Source: Rhodospirillaceae bacterium
GTDB lineage: Bacteria; Pseudomonadota; Alphaproteobacteria; CADEGL01
DNA: 5,569 bases
Direction of reading: 5' to 3'
NCBI GenBank assembly: GCA_018699755.1
Contig: JABIRQ010000405.1
Location: forward strand, 1-5,569
The position numbers and the translations under genes are program-made. Under the pieces are notes generated by a model. It saw only the letters and a list, made by a program, of their open reading frames with translations, had not been told where the DNA came from and made no database searches. Below are positions 1-5,569 of the stretch, in pieces. The number at the start of each line of letters is the position of its first letter. The first letter of the stretch is position 1.

Positions 1-914
1 CGGCCGTCGCCGAGGAGTTCGGCAAGACCACGAGCTTCCCCACCCCGGTCGTCGAGAGCACCGGCTCCGGCGGCGGTCTCAAGCTGTTCTGCGGCGGCAT
101 CGGCGTCGAGCATCCGGACATCGCCAACGCCTCGCGCCGCATCAAGGAGTCCGAGGTCGAGAACTGCGCCAAGAACGGCGTGACCGAGATCACCGAGGTC
201 AAGGTCGGCTTCGACGGCATCGTGATGGCCAATTCGAAGGCCGCGCCGCAGGCCAAGCTGACCCTGCAGCAGATCTTCCTGGCCCTGGCCAAGGAAGTCC
301 CCGTCGACGGCAAGCTGCAGGCGAATCCCTACCGGAAGTGGAGCGACATCGACCCGTCGCTGCCGAACGTCAAGATCGAGGTTCTGGGCCCGCCACCGAC
401 CTCCGGCACCCGCGACGCCTTTGCCGAACTGGCGCTCGAGGGCGGCTGCAAGACCTTCGACGACATCAAGGCGCTGAAGAAGTCCGACAAGGATAAGTAC
501 AAGGCCGTCTGCCACGGCGTCCGCGAGGACGGCGCCTATGTCGAGGCGGGCGAGAACGACAACCTGATCGTCCAGAAGCTGGAGGCCAATCCCGATGCCT
601 TCGGCGTCTTCGGCTTCAGCTTCCTCGACCAGAACTCGGACAAGGTCCAGGGCAGCGTGATCGGCGACGTCCAGCCGAGCTTCGAGAACATCGCCTCGGG
701 CGACTATCCGGTGTCCCGTTCGCTCTACTTCTACGTCAAGAACGCCCATGTCGGCGCGATTCAGGGCATCAAGGAGTACATCGACGAATTCACCAGCGAC
801 AAGGCGTCCGGCGATTTCGGCTACCTGACGGACAAGGGGCTCATTCCCCTGCCCCAGGAGGAGCACGATAAGGTTCGCGCGCAAGCGATGAGCCTAACCC
901 CCCTGATGATGTAG
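1..914 (+). CDS. pstS: Periplasmic phosphate-binding protein PstS, 5'-truncated by window edge
   Basis: Substrate-binding subunit of the high-affinity phosphate ABC transporter; it binds inorganic phosphate in the periplasm and delivers it to PstC/PstA. The frame is open from the left edge (first whole codon at base 3) to TAG at 912-914, giving 303 visible residues. Family members are usually about 340 aa, so only the signal peptide and first strand are missing. Numbering from the first whole codon, STGSGGG at 19-25 is an anion-binding glycine/serine loop, and TSGTRDAF at 133-140 is the second ligand loop with the Ser-Gly-Thr-Arg-Asp signature of PstS proteins. ASRRIK at 43-48 is typical of the family. 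Four cysteines (30, 55 and the pair in GGCKTF and AVCHG) could form two disulfides in the periplasm; this is an inference. A GTG at 180 is an internal valine, not the start. A terminator hairpin follows directly. Identity is secure from motifs and from the pstCAB genes downstream. Confidence 0.96.
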   Translation, partial: AVAEEFGKTTSFPTPVVESTGSGGGLKLFCGGIGVEHPDIANASRRIKESEVENCAKNGVTEITEVKVGFDGIVMANSKAAPQAKLTLQQIFLALAKEVPVDGKLQANPYRKWSDIDPSLPNVKIEVLGPPPTSGTRDAFAELALEGGCKTFDDIKALKKSDKDKYKAVCHGVREDGAYVEAGENDNLIVQKLEANPDAFGVFGFSFLDQNSDKVQGSVIGDVQPSFENIASGDYPVSRSLYFYVKNAHVGAIQGIKEYIDEFTSDKASGDFGYLTDKGLIPLPQEEHDKVRAQAMSLTPLMM

Positions 915-927
915 CGCTGCATGCGGG

Positions 928-957
928 AAGGGCCGCGCCGCGAGCGCGGTCCTTTTT
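928..957 (+). terminator. Intrinsic terminator/attenuator between pstS and pstC
   Basis: An inverted repeat pairs 930-938 (GGGCCGCGC) with 944-952 (GCGCGGTCC), a nine-pair stem with one G-U wobble, around the five-base loop CGCGA. AA at 928-929 can pair with the first two T's of the run TTTTT at 953-957. A GC-rich stem followed directly by a U tract is the classic Rho-independent form. It starts 13 bases after the pstS stop, inside an operon whose later genes are needed with pstS. It is therefore best read as a partial terminator that lowers pstCAB-phoU-phoB transcription relative to pstS. The hairpin is visible in the sequence; its strength and read-through are inferred. Confidence 0.82.
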
Positions 958-969
958 CGTCCTTTCGCC

Positions 970-981
970 CGGCGGCCGCCG
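970..981. repeat. 12-bp perfect GC palindrome upstream of pstC
   Basis: CGGCGGCCGCCG is its own reverse complement and lies 21 bases before the pstC ATG. As RNA it could form only a short four-pair hairpin with a four-base loop, or mediate strand dimerisation. No T tract follows, so it is not a terminator. It may shape the pstC leader, but in DNA this GC-rich it could also be chance. No Pho-box-like direct repeat (CTGTCA-type) was seen in 915-1002. Confidence 0.35.
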
Positions 982-1002
982 AGGGACACAGATAACCAAT
1001 CC

Positions 1003-2526
1003 ATGAGATACGAACGAACCGGCGGAGGCTTCAACCTCGCGGCCTTGTTGCTCGCGGCGGGGTTTTCCTTGATCGCCTTTCACGCCGGACCGGCGTTGGC
1101 CCTGGATACGGCGGGGGGTACGGCGGGTTTGACCGCGCCCTTCCGGCCGATCTACCTGGTCCTCGCCGCCATTCTCGTCGCCGCCCTCGCGGGCTTCTAC
1201 ATGGGGCGAACCCAGTCCCTCCGAACCGCCGGCGGGCAAATCCGCGACCTGCATTCCCTGCCGTCCTACTACGGCTTCTACGTCGCGCTGTGGTGCGGCC
1301 TGCCGGCCTTCGTCCTGTTCGTCGCGTGGATGATCGTCGAGCCCGGGATCGTCGACGACATGGTCCTCGCCGGGCTGCCGTCGAGCCTGTCGGAATTGCC
1401 GCCGCAGCGGCTCGGCCTGATCCTCAACGACATCCACAACCTGGCCGCCGGGGAAGGCTTCGCCCGCGTGGCGGACGAGCAGATGGTCGCCGCCGCCCGA
1501 CATTACAACGCCCTGCGCGAGATCGGCTTCTGGGCGATGGTCGCGGCGATCGCCGCCTTCGCGGCCGGCGGCCTCTACCACGGCCGGGCGCGGATCGCAC
1601 CGGCGCTGCGCGCGCGCAACGGCGTCGAGCGCACGATCACCGTCATGATGATCGTCTGCTCGACGGTTTCGATCTTCGTGACCATCGGCATCGTCCTGTC
1701 CCTGCTGTTCGAGGCGATCCGCTTCTTCCAGCTCGTGCCCTTCTGGGACTTCCTGTTCGGCCTCGAATGGAGCCCCCAGACCGCCATCCGCAAGGACCAG
1801 GTCGGCTCGGCAGGCGCGTTCGGCGCGATTCCGCTGTTCGCGGGCACCTTGCTGATCACCTTTATCGCCATGTGCGTCGCCGTGCCCATCGGCTTGATGA
1901 GCGCGATCTATCTCTCGGAATACTGCCCGCGCCACCTGCGCGGCATCATCAAGCCCGCGCTCGAAATTTTGGCCGGCGTGCCGACCGTGGTCTACGGCTT
2001 CTTCGCCGCCCTGGTCGTCGCCCCCTTCTTCCGCGACACCGGCATGGTCATCGGCCTGGACGTCGCCTCGGAAAGCGCCCTGGCCGCCGGCATGGTCATG
2101 GGCATCATGATCATCCCCTTCGTCTCGTCCCTGTCCGACGACGTCATCAACGCGGTCCCGCAAGCCATGCGCGACGGCTCCTACGCCCTGGGCGCGACCC
2201 GGTCGGAAACCGTGCGCCAGGTGATCGTCCCGGCCGCCCTGCCGGGCATCGTCGGCGGCATCCTGCTGGCCGTCAGCCGGGCCATCGGCGAGACCATGAT
2301 CGTGGTAATGGCCGCCGGCCTGGCGGCCAACCTGACCGCCAACCCCCTGGAGGCGGTGACCACCGTGACCGTGCAAATGGTGACCCTGCTGGTCGGCGAC
2401 CAGGAATTTGACAGCGCGAAGACCCTGGCCGCCTTCGCTCTGGGCCTCGTCCTCTTCTTCATCACCCTGGGCCTCAACGTGTTCGCGCTGCGGATCGTCC
2501 GCAAATATCGAGAAATATATGACTGA
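1003..2526 (+). CDS. pstC: Phosphate ABC transporter permease PstC, long form
   Basis: Inner-membrane permease that pairs with PstA to form the phosphate channel. At 507 aa it is far longer than E. coli PstC (about 320 aa). The extra length is an N-terminal region of about 200 residues resembling the extension found on many alphaproteobacterial PstC proteins (recalled as Pfam DUF3708). Hydrophobic segments lie near residues 12-34, 50-67, 91-112, 174-191, 211-236, 276-304, 322-344, 359-376, 411-437 and 475-498. The permease core begins near 210. It has the ABC-coupling EAA-type loop at about 394-416 (YALGAT, then PAALPG) and the SRAIGET motif at 425-431, whose Arg and Glu match positions implicated in phosphate passage in E. 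coli PstC. Residues 1-34 look like a signal peptide ending in ALA, and the homologous part seems to begin only near 46. The ATG at 1003 has only a distant Shine-Dalgarno (GAGGGA, 981-986, 16-base spacing). A TTG at 1129 (residue 43) preceded by a G run is an alternative start giving 465 aa. The 3' end overlaps pstA by 8 bases. Confidence 0.95.
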   Translation: MRYERTGGGFNLAALLLAAGFSLIAFHAGPALALDTAGGTAGLTAPFRPIYLVLAAILVAALAGFYMGRTQSLRTAGGQIRDLHSLPSYYGFYVALWCGLPAFVLFVAWMIVEPGIVDDMVLAGLPSSLSELPPQRLGLILNDIHNLAAGEGFARVADEQMVAAARHYNALREIGFWAMVAAIAAFAAGGLYHGRARIAPALRARNGVERTITVMMIVCSTVSIFVTIGIVLSLLFEAIRFFQLVPFWDFLFGLEWSPQTAIRKDQVGSAGAFGAIPLFAGTLLITFIAMCVAVPIGLMSAIYLSEYCPRHLRGIIKPALEILAGVPTVVYGFFAALVVAPFFRDTGMVIGLDVASESALAAGMVMGIMIIPFVSSLSDDVINAVPQAMRDGSYALGATRSETVRQVIVPAALPGIVGGILLAVSRAIGETMIVVMAAGLAANLTANPLEAVTTVTVQMVTLLVGDQEFDSAKTLAAFALGLVLFFITLGLNVFALRIVRKYREIYD

Positions 2527-3826
2527 CCTCGCGAACGATCCCACCGCCGCCCGGGAGGCCGCCAGCGCCGCCGCCCGGGTGCGCCGGCGCTACGCCGCCG
2601 AACGGCGCTTCCGGCTGTACGGCATCCTGGCGATCGGCGCGGCGCTGAGCTTCCTCGTGCTGCTGCTGGCCAGCATCGTGCTGCGCGGCTACGGCGCCTT
2701 CACGGCGACGGAGGTCGAGCTCGACGTGTTCTTCGATCCGGCGGTCCTCGACCCGAGCGGCGCCCTCGACCGGGCGACCCTGGGAGGCGCGGACTATCGC
2801 CGCCTGATCATCGCCGCCGTCGGCGACCGGTTCGAGGGCGCGGAGGATCGCCGGGCGAAGCGCGAAGCCCTGGCGATGATCTCCACCGGCGCGCGCTTCG
2901 ATCTGCGCGACATGGTCCTTGAGAATCCTGGGATCGTCGGCACGACCCGAAAGGTCTGGCTGCAGACCTCGGCCGATATCGATATGCTTCGCAAGGGCTT
3001 CATCACCCGCGAAGTGTCCGAGGGAGAGCGCCGGGTCAGCGACCGCCAACTCGGCTGGTTCGATTCCCTAGCCGCCGACGGGCAGGTGCGCACGGTCTTC
3101 AACACCCGCTTCCTGACGGGGGGCGATTCGCGCGAACCCGAACGGGCGGGCATCGGCGGGGCCATCGTCGGCTCCCTCTTCACCATGCTGGTCACCCTGC
3201 TGCTGGCCTTTCCTTTCGGCGTGATGACGGCGGTCTATCTGGAGGAGTTCGCGCCCAAGAACAACAAATGGGTCGATCTGATCGAGGTGAACATCAACAA
3301 TCTGGCGGCCGTGCCGTCGATCGTCTTCGGCCTGCTCGGCCTGGCCGTGTTCCTCAACTTCTTCGAGCTGCCGCGCTCGGCCCCGGTGGTCGGCGGCATG
3401 ACCCTGGCCCTGATGACCCTGCCGACCATCATCATCGCGACCCGCTCGGCCCTGAAGGCGGTGCCGCCGTCGATCCGCGAAGCGGCGCTGGGGGTCGGCG
3501 CCTCGTCCATTCAGGTCGTCACCCACCATGTCCTGCCCCTGGCCCTGCCCGGCATCCTGACCGGCACGATCATCGGCATGGCGCAAGCCCTGGGCGAAAC
3601 CGCGCCCCTGCTGATGATCGGCATGGTCGCCTTCATCGTCGACATTCCCGGCGGGCCGACCGATCCGGCGACCGTGCTGCCGGTGCAGATTTTCCTTTGG
3701 GCGGATAGCCCGGAACGCGCCTTCGTCGAAAAGACGGCGGCCGCGATCATGGTCCTGCTGTTTTTCCTGATCCTGATGAACGCGATCGCGATCCTGCTGC
3801 GCAGGCGCTTCGAAAGACGTTGGTAG
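2519..3826 (+). CDS. pstA: Phosphate ABC transporter permease PstA, long form
   Basis: Second inner-membrane permease of the phosphate importer, 435 aa against about 300 in E. coli. Residues 1-32 are an Arg/Ala-rich cytoplasmic tail and 33-55 a membrane span. About 60-212 is a soluble, charged insert, probably periplasmic, matching the extension seen in long alphaproteobacterial PstA (recalled as Pfam DUF3333). The permease core has spans near 214-237, 262-280, 291-311, 340-375 (one or two spans) and 407-427. The EAA coupling loop starts EAALGVGAS at 321-329 and ends LPLALPG. The ALGETAPLL motif follows at 357-365; the residue before it is Gln356, where E. coli PstA and this PstC have Arg. 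The ATG at 2519 lies in the last codons of pstC (overlap ATGACTGA). The frame is open further upstream, but that part translates as a Ser/Pro/Trp-rich shadow of pstC. There is no good Shine-Dalgarno, so translation is probably coupled to pstC. The C-terminus is basic (RRRFERRW). Confidence 0.95.
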   Translation: MTDLANDPTAAREAASAAARVRRRYAAERRFRLYGILAIGAALSFLVLLLASIVLRGYGAFTATEVELDVFFDPAVLDPSGALDRATLGGADYRRLIIAAVGDRFEGAEDRRAKREALAMISTGARFDLRDMVLENPGIVGTTRKVWLQTSADIDMLRKGFITREVSEGERRVSDRQLGWFDSLAADGQVRTVFNTRFLTGGDSREPERAGIGGAIVGSLFTMLVTLLLAFPFGVMTAVYLEEFAPKNNKWVDLIEVNINNLAAVPSIVFGLLGLAVFLNFFELPRSAPVVGGMTLALMTLPTIIIATRSALKAVPPSIREAALGVGASSIQVVTHHVLPLALPGILTGTIIGMAQALGETAPLLMIGMVAFIVDIPGGPTDPATVLPVQIFLWADSPERAFVEKTAAAIMVLLFFLILMNAIAILLRRRFERRW

Positions 3827-3831
3827 AGAGG
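3826..3831 (+). promoter_or_regulatory. Shine-Dalgarno of pstB overlapping the pstA stop
   Basis: GAGAGG sits 9 bases before the ATG at 3841, and its first base is the last base of the pstA TAG stop. This placement supports ATG 3841 over the in-frame TTG at 3820, which lies inside pstA, and over GTG at 3835, which is too close to the site. Ribosomes ending pstA would finish on top of the site, consistent with coupled expression. Confidence 0.7.
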
Positions 3832-3840
3832 CAAGTGACG

Positions 3841-4665
3841 ATGGCCAACACGCAACTCCAAGACGCCGATCCGCGGGACGGCGCGGTTTCGAGCCGACCC
3901 GCCGCACGGCGGACGAAGATGGCGGCGCGGGACGTCAACGTGTTCTACGGCGACACCCACGCCCTGAAAGGCGTCGATCTCGACGTCTACGAGCACGAGG
4001 TGACCGCTTTCATCGGACCGTCCGGCTGCGGCAAGTCGACCCTCCTGCGCTGCCTGAACCGGATGAACGACATGATCGAAGGCTGCCGGGTGAGCGGCGA
4101 GATGACCCTCGACGGCCGCGACATCTACAGCCGCGATATCGACGTCGTGCAGCTTCGGGCGGAGATCGGCATGGTCTTTCAGAAGCCGAATCCGTTTCCC
4201 AAGTCGATTTACGACAACGTTGCCTACGGCCCGCGCATCCACGGTCTGGCCCGAACCAAGTCCGATCTGGACGAGATCGTCCTGACCAGCCTGGAAAAGA
4301 CCGGCCTGCTGGACGAAGTCCACGACCGCCTCGACCAGCCCGGCACGGGCCTGTCCGGCGGCCAGCAGCAGCGCCTGTGCATCGCCCGGGCGATCGCCGT
4401 CAGCCCCAAGGTCATCCTGATGGACGAGCCGTGCTCGGCCCTCGATCCGATCGCCACCGCGCGCATCGAGGAACTGATCGACGAACTGCGCGAGAACTAC
4501 ACAATCGTCATCGTGACCCATAACATGCAGCAGGCGGCGCGCGTGTCGCAGCGCACAGCGTTCTTCCACCTCGGCAGCCTGATCGAGATGGACGAGACGG
4601 AGCAGGTCTTCACCAGCCCGAAGAACGAACACACGCAAGGCTACATCACGGGGCGCTACGGATGA
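3841..4665 (+). CDS. pstB: Phosphate ABC transporter ATP-binding protein PstB
   Basis: Cytoplasmic ATPase (274 aa) that dimerises on the cytoplasmic face of PstC/PstA and powers phosphate import. All ABC motifs are intact: Walker A GPSGCGKST at 59-67, Q-loop Gln114 in VFQKPNPFP, signature LSGGQQQR at 171-178, Walker B ILMDEP at 192-197 with catalytic Glu196, D-loop SALD at 199-202, and H-loop His227 in VTHNMQQAAR. The FQKPNPFP stretch, DEPCSALDP and the C-terminal ITGRYG are hallmarks of PstB rather than other ABC ATPases. The N-terminus carries about 20 more residues than E. coli PstB (257 aa), polar and low-complexity, before the nucleotide-binding fold begins near MAARDVNVFYG. The start is set by the well-spaced GAGAGG. 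It lies 14 bases after pstA, and its stop overlaps the phoU start by 4 bases, so it belongs to the same transcript. Confidence 0.98.
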   Translation: MANTQLQDADPRDGAVSSRPAARRTKMAARDVNVFYGDTHALKGVDLDVYEHEVTAFIGPSGCGKSTLLRCLNRMNDMIEGCRVSGEMTLDGRDIYSRDIDVVQLRAEIGMVFQKPNPFPKSIYDNVAYGPRIHGLARTKSDLDEIVLTSLEKTGLLDEVHDRLDQPGTGLSGGQQQRLCIARAIAVSPKVILMDEPCSALDPIATARIEELIDELRENYTIVIVTHNMQQAARVSQRTAFFHLGSLIEMDETEQVFTSPKNEHTQGYITGRYG

Positions 4666-5417
4666 GCGAGCGCGAACGGGGCGACGGCACCATGGCAACC
4701 GAGCATATCGTCAAGGCCTATGACGACGAGCTGAAGCAACTCAGCAACATGATCTCGCGCATGGGCGGATTGGCGGAAAACCAAGTCGCCACGGCGATCG
4801 AGGCCGTCGTGCGCAGGGACAACGACGCCGCCATCGAGACCATCGAAAGCGACGAGAAGGTCGACCAACTCGAACACGAGGTCGATCAGTTCTGCGTCCG
4901 GCTGCTCGCCCTGCGCCAACCCATGGCGGGCGACCTGCGCCGCATCATCGGCGCCCTCAAGATCGCCAGCGATCTGGAGCGGATCGCCGATTACGGGGCC
5001 AATGTCGCCAAGCGCGCCCTGCAGCTCAACCAGATCAAACCGATCAAACCGGTTTATGCCATCCCGCGCATGGGCAAGCTGGCCCAGGAGATGATCAAGG
5101 ACGTCCTCGATTCCTATGCCGAAGGCGATGTCGAGAAGGCGCTCGACGTCTGGCATCGCGACGAGGAAGTCGACGAGATGTATACGAGCCTGTTCCGCGA
5201 ACTGCTGACCTACATGATGGAGGATCCGCGCAACATCACGGCCTGCACCCATCTTCTGTTCATCGCCAAGAACATCGAGCGGGTGGGCGACCACGCGACC
5301 AACATCGCGGAGACCATCCATTTCCTGGTGGTGGGCGGCCCCTTCAGCCACGGCCGGCGCCGCACCCATGACGGCACCGTCACGATCGGGCTGGACATCG
5401 ACGCGGACTCGTCATGA
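4662..5417 (+). CDS. phoU: Phosphate signalling protein PhoU
   Basis: Cytoplasmic, all-helical regulator that couples the Pst transporter to the PhoR/PhoB two-component system; in known bacteria it keeps the Pho regulon off when phosphate is plentiful. It has two homologous three-helix PhoU repeats, roughly 15-120 and 125-225. Each contains the metal-binding E-x3-D motif: DLERIADYGAN (Glu106, Asp110) and NIERVGDHATN (Glu206, Asp210). MAGDLRRIIGALKIASDLER is strongly characteristic. The length of 251 aa is close to the E. coli protein (241 aa). Two starts are possible: ATG 4662 overlapping the pstB stop as ATGA, or ATG 4692 (residue 11), which gives 241 aa beginning MATEHI. Both have a GGGG run 8-10 bases upstream, so the sequence does not decide; the coupling overlap slightly favours 4662. 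The tail after about 225 (GRRRTHDGTVTIGLDIDADS) is polar and probably disordered. Confidence 0.96.
   Translation: MSERERGDGTMATEHIVKAYDDELKQLSNMISRMGGLAENQVATAIEAVVRRDNDAAIETIESDEKVDQLEHEVDQFCVRLLALRQPMAGDLRRIIGALKIASDLERIADYGANVAKRALQLNQIKPIKPVYAIPRMGKLAQEMIKDVLDSYAEGDVEKALDVWHRDEEVDEMYTSLFRELLTYMMEDPRNITACTHLLFIAKNIERVGDHATNIAETIHFLVVGGPFSHGRRRTHDGTVTIGLDIDADSS
5033..5050 (+). repeat. 9-bp perfect tandem duplication inside phoU
   Basis: GATCAAACC occurs twice back to back, encoding the residues IKPIKP in the linker between the two PhoU repeats. The bases AAACCGGTTT (5046-5055) that overlap the second copy form a palindrome. The duplication keeps the frame and looks like a small slippage event in a tolerant loop. 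Confidence 0.6.
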
Positions 5418-5569
5418 CCCCGCATATCCTGGTCGTCGAGGACGAAGCCGCGCTGGTCACCCTGCTGCGCTACAACCTGGAGCGCGAGGGCTTTCGAGTC
5501 AGCGAATCAACCGATGGCGAAGACGCCGTCATCCGGGCGCTGGAGGACGTGCCGGACCTGATCCTGCTC
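5414..5569 (+). CDS. phoB: Response regulator PhoB, 3'-truncated by window edge
   Basis: Start of the DNA-binding response regulator that, when phosphorylated by PhoR under phosphate limitation, activates Pho regulon genes including pst. Only 52 codons are present, all within the receiver domain: HILVVEDEAALVTLLRYNLE with the acidic pocket residues Glu9 and Asp10, then PDLILL at the edge. In PhoB the phosphoacceptor Asp is residue 53, so it should be the very next codon outside the window. The winged-helix output domain is also outside. The ATG overlaps the phoU stop (ATGA) and has no clear Shine-Dalgarno, suggesting translational coupling. The receiver alone cannot separate PhoB from other OmpR-family regulators. 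The close match to the PhoB N-terminus and the position after phoU make PhoB by far the likeliest. Confidence 0.92.
   Translation, partial: MTPHILVVEDEAALVTLLRYNLEREGFRVSESTDGEDAVIRALEDVPDLILL

Noticed and set aside
180..182. GTG as start of pstS
   Set aside because: The frame continues upstream to the window edge and encodes the conserved STGSGGG ligand loop and ASRRIK motif, so this GTG is an internal Val codon.
915..1002. Pho box or internal promoter for pstC
   Set aside because: No CTGTCA-type direct repeat with an 11-base period and no convincing -35/-10 pair could be found; only the terminator and a GC palindrome are visible.
1290..2411. 373-codon plus-strand frame inside pstC
   Set aside because: The translation is almost all Arg, Pro, Gly, His and Asp, a typical out-of-frame product of GC-rich coding DNA.
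2408..2518. Upstream extension of pstA
   Set aside because: This part reads as a Ser/Pro/Trp-rich out-of-frame copy of the pstC 3' end; the native-looking N-terminus begins at ATG 2519.
841..2544. 567-codon minus-strand open frame opposite pstC
   Set aside because: Its translation is rich in Gly, Asp, His, Gln and Arg with no recognisable domain, as expected from the reverse complement of a GC-rich gene; the plus strand encodes an unmistakable PstC.
3511..4698. 395-codon minus-strand open frame opposite pstB and the end of pstA
   Set aside because: The plus strand holds a complete PstB with every ABC motif; the antisense frame shows low-complexity Arg/Ala/Val/Asp content and no family motif.
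4656..5369. 237-codon minus-strand open frame opposite phoU
   Set aside because: It is an antisense shadow of a well-conserved PhoU; no ribosome-binding site or domain supports it.
1..5569. Previously undescribed system, mobile element, RNA gene or CRISPR array
   Set aside because: The window is fully accounted for by a conventional pst-phoU-phoB operon; no transposase, tRNA/rRNA-like stretch, spaced repeats or cargo genes were seen.

Overview
The window is a stretch of a phosphate-scavenging (Pho regulon) operon, all on the + strand: 3' end of pstS, then pstC, pstA, pstB, phoU and the first 52 codons of phoB. The DNA is very GC-rich, with strong G/C preference at third codon positions. Both permeases are long forms (PstC up to 507 aa, PstA 435 aa) with large N-terminal extensions. 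That, together with the order pstS-pstC-pstA-pstB-phoU-phoB, suggests an alphaproteobacterium, perhaps of Rhodospirillales type. The taxonomic guess is an inference from gene architecture and composition.

Layout: pstS (periplasmic phosphate-binding protein) enters from the left edge without its start or signal peptide and stops at 914. The 88-base gap to pstC (915-1002) holds a clear intrinsic-terminator hairpin with a T tract (928-957), then a short GC palindrome. It is the only real gap in the window. pstC (1003-2526) and pstA (2519-3826) overlap by 8 bases. pstB (3841-4665) follows after 14 bases, with its Shine-Dalgarno overlapping the end of pstA. pstB/phoU and phoU/phoB each overlap by 4 bases (ATGA). 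From pstC onward the genes are packed as a single translationally coupled unit.

How the genes work together: PstS captures phosphate in the periplasm and delivers it to the PstC-PstA channel, and a PstB dimer hydrolyses ATP to drive import. PhoU links the transporter's state to the Pho two-component system, whose response regulator PhoB begins at the right edge. The histidine kinase (PhoR) and the main promoter with any Pho box are not in the window and presumably lie outside it. The terminator after pstS is the most informative non-coding element: it probably lets pstS be made in excess over the membrane and signalling proteins.

I found no mobile element, RNA gene, CRISPR array or sign of a new system. 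The long minus-strand open frames are GC-bias shadows of the pst genes. The points most worth checking are the start and signal-like N-terminus of PstC, the pstS-pstC attenuator, and the extra domains of PstC and PstA.
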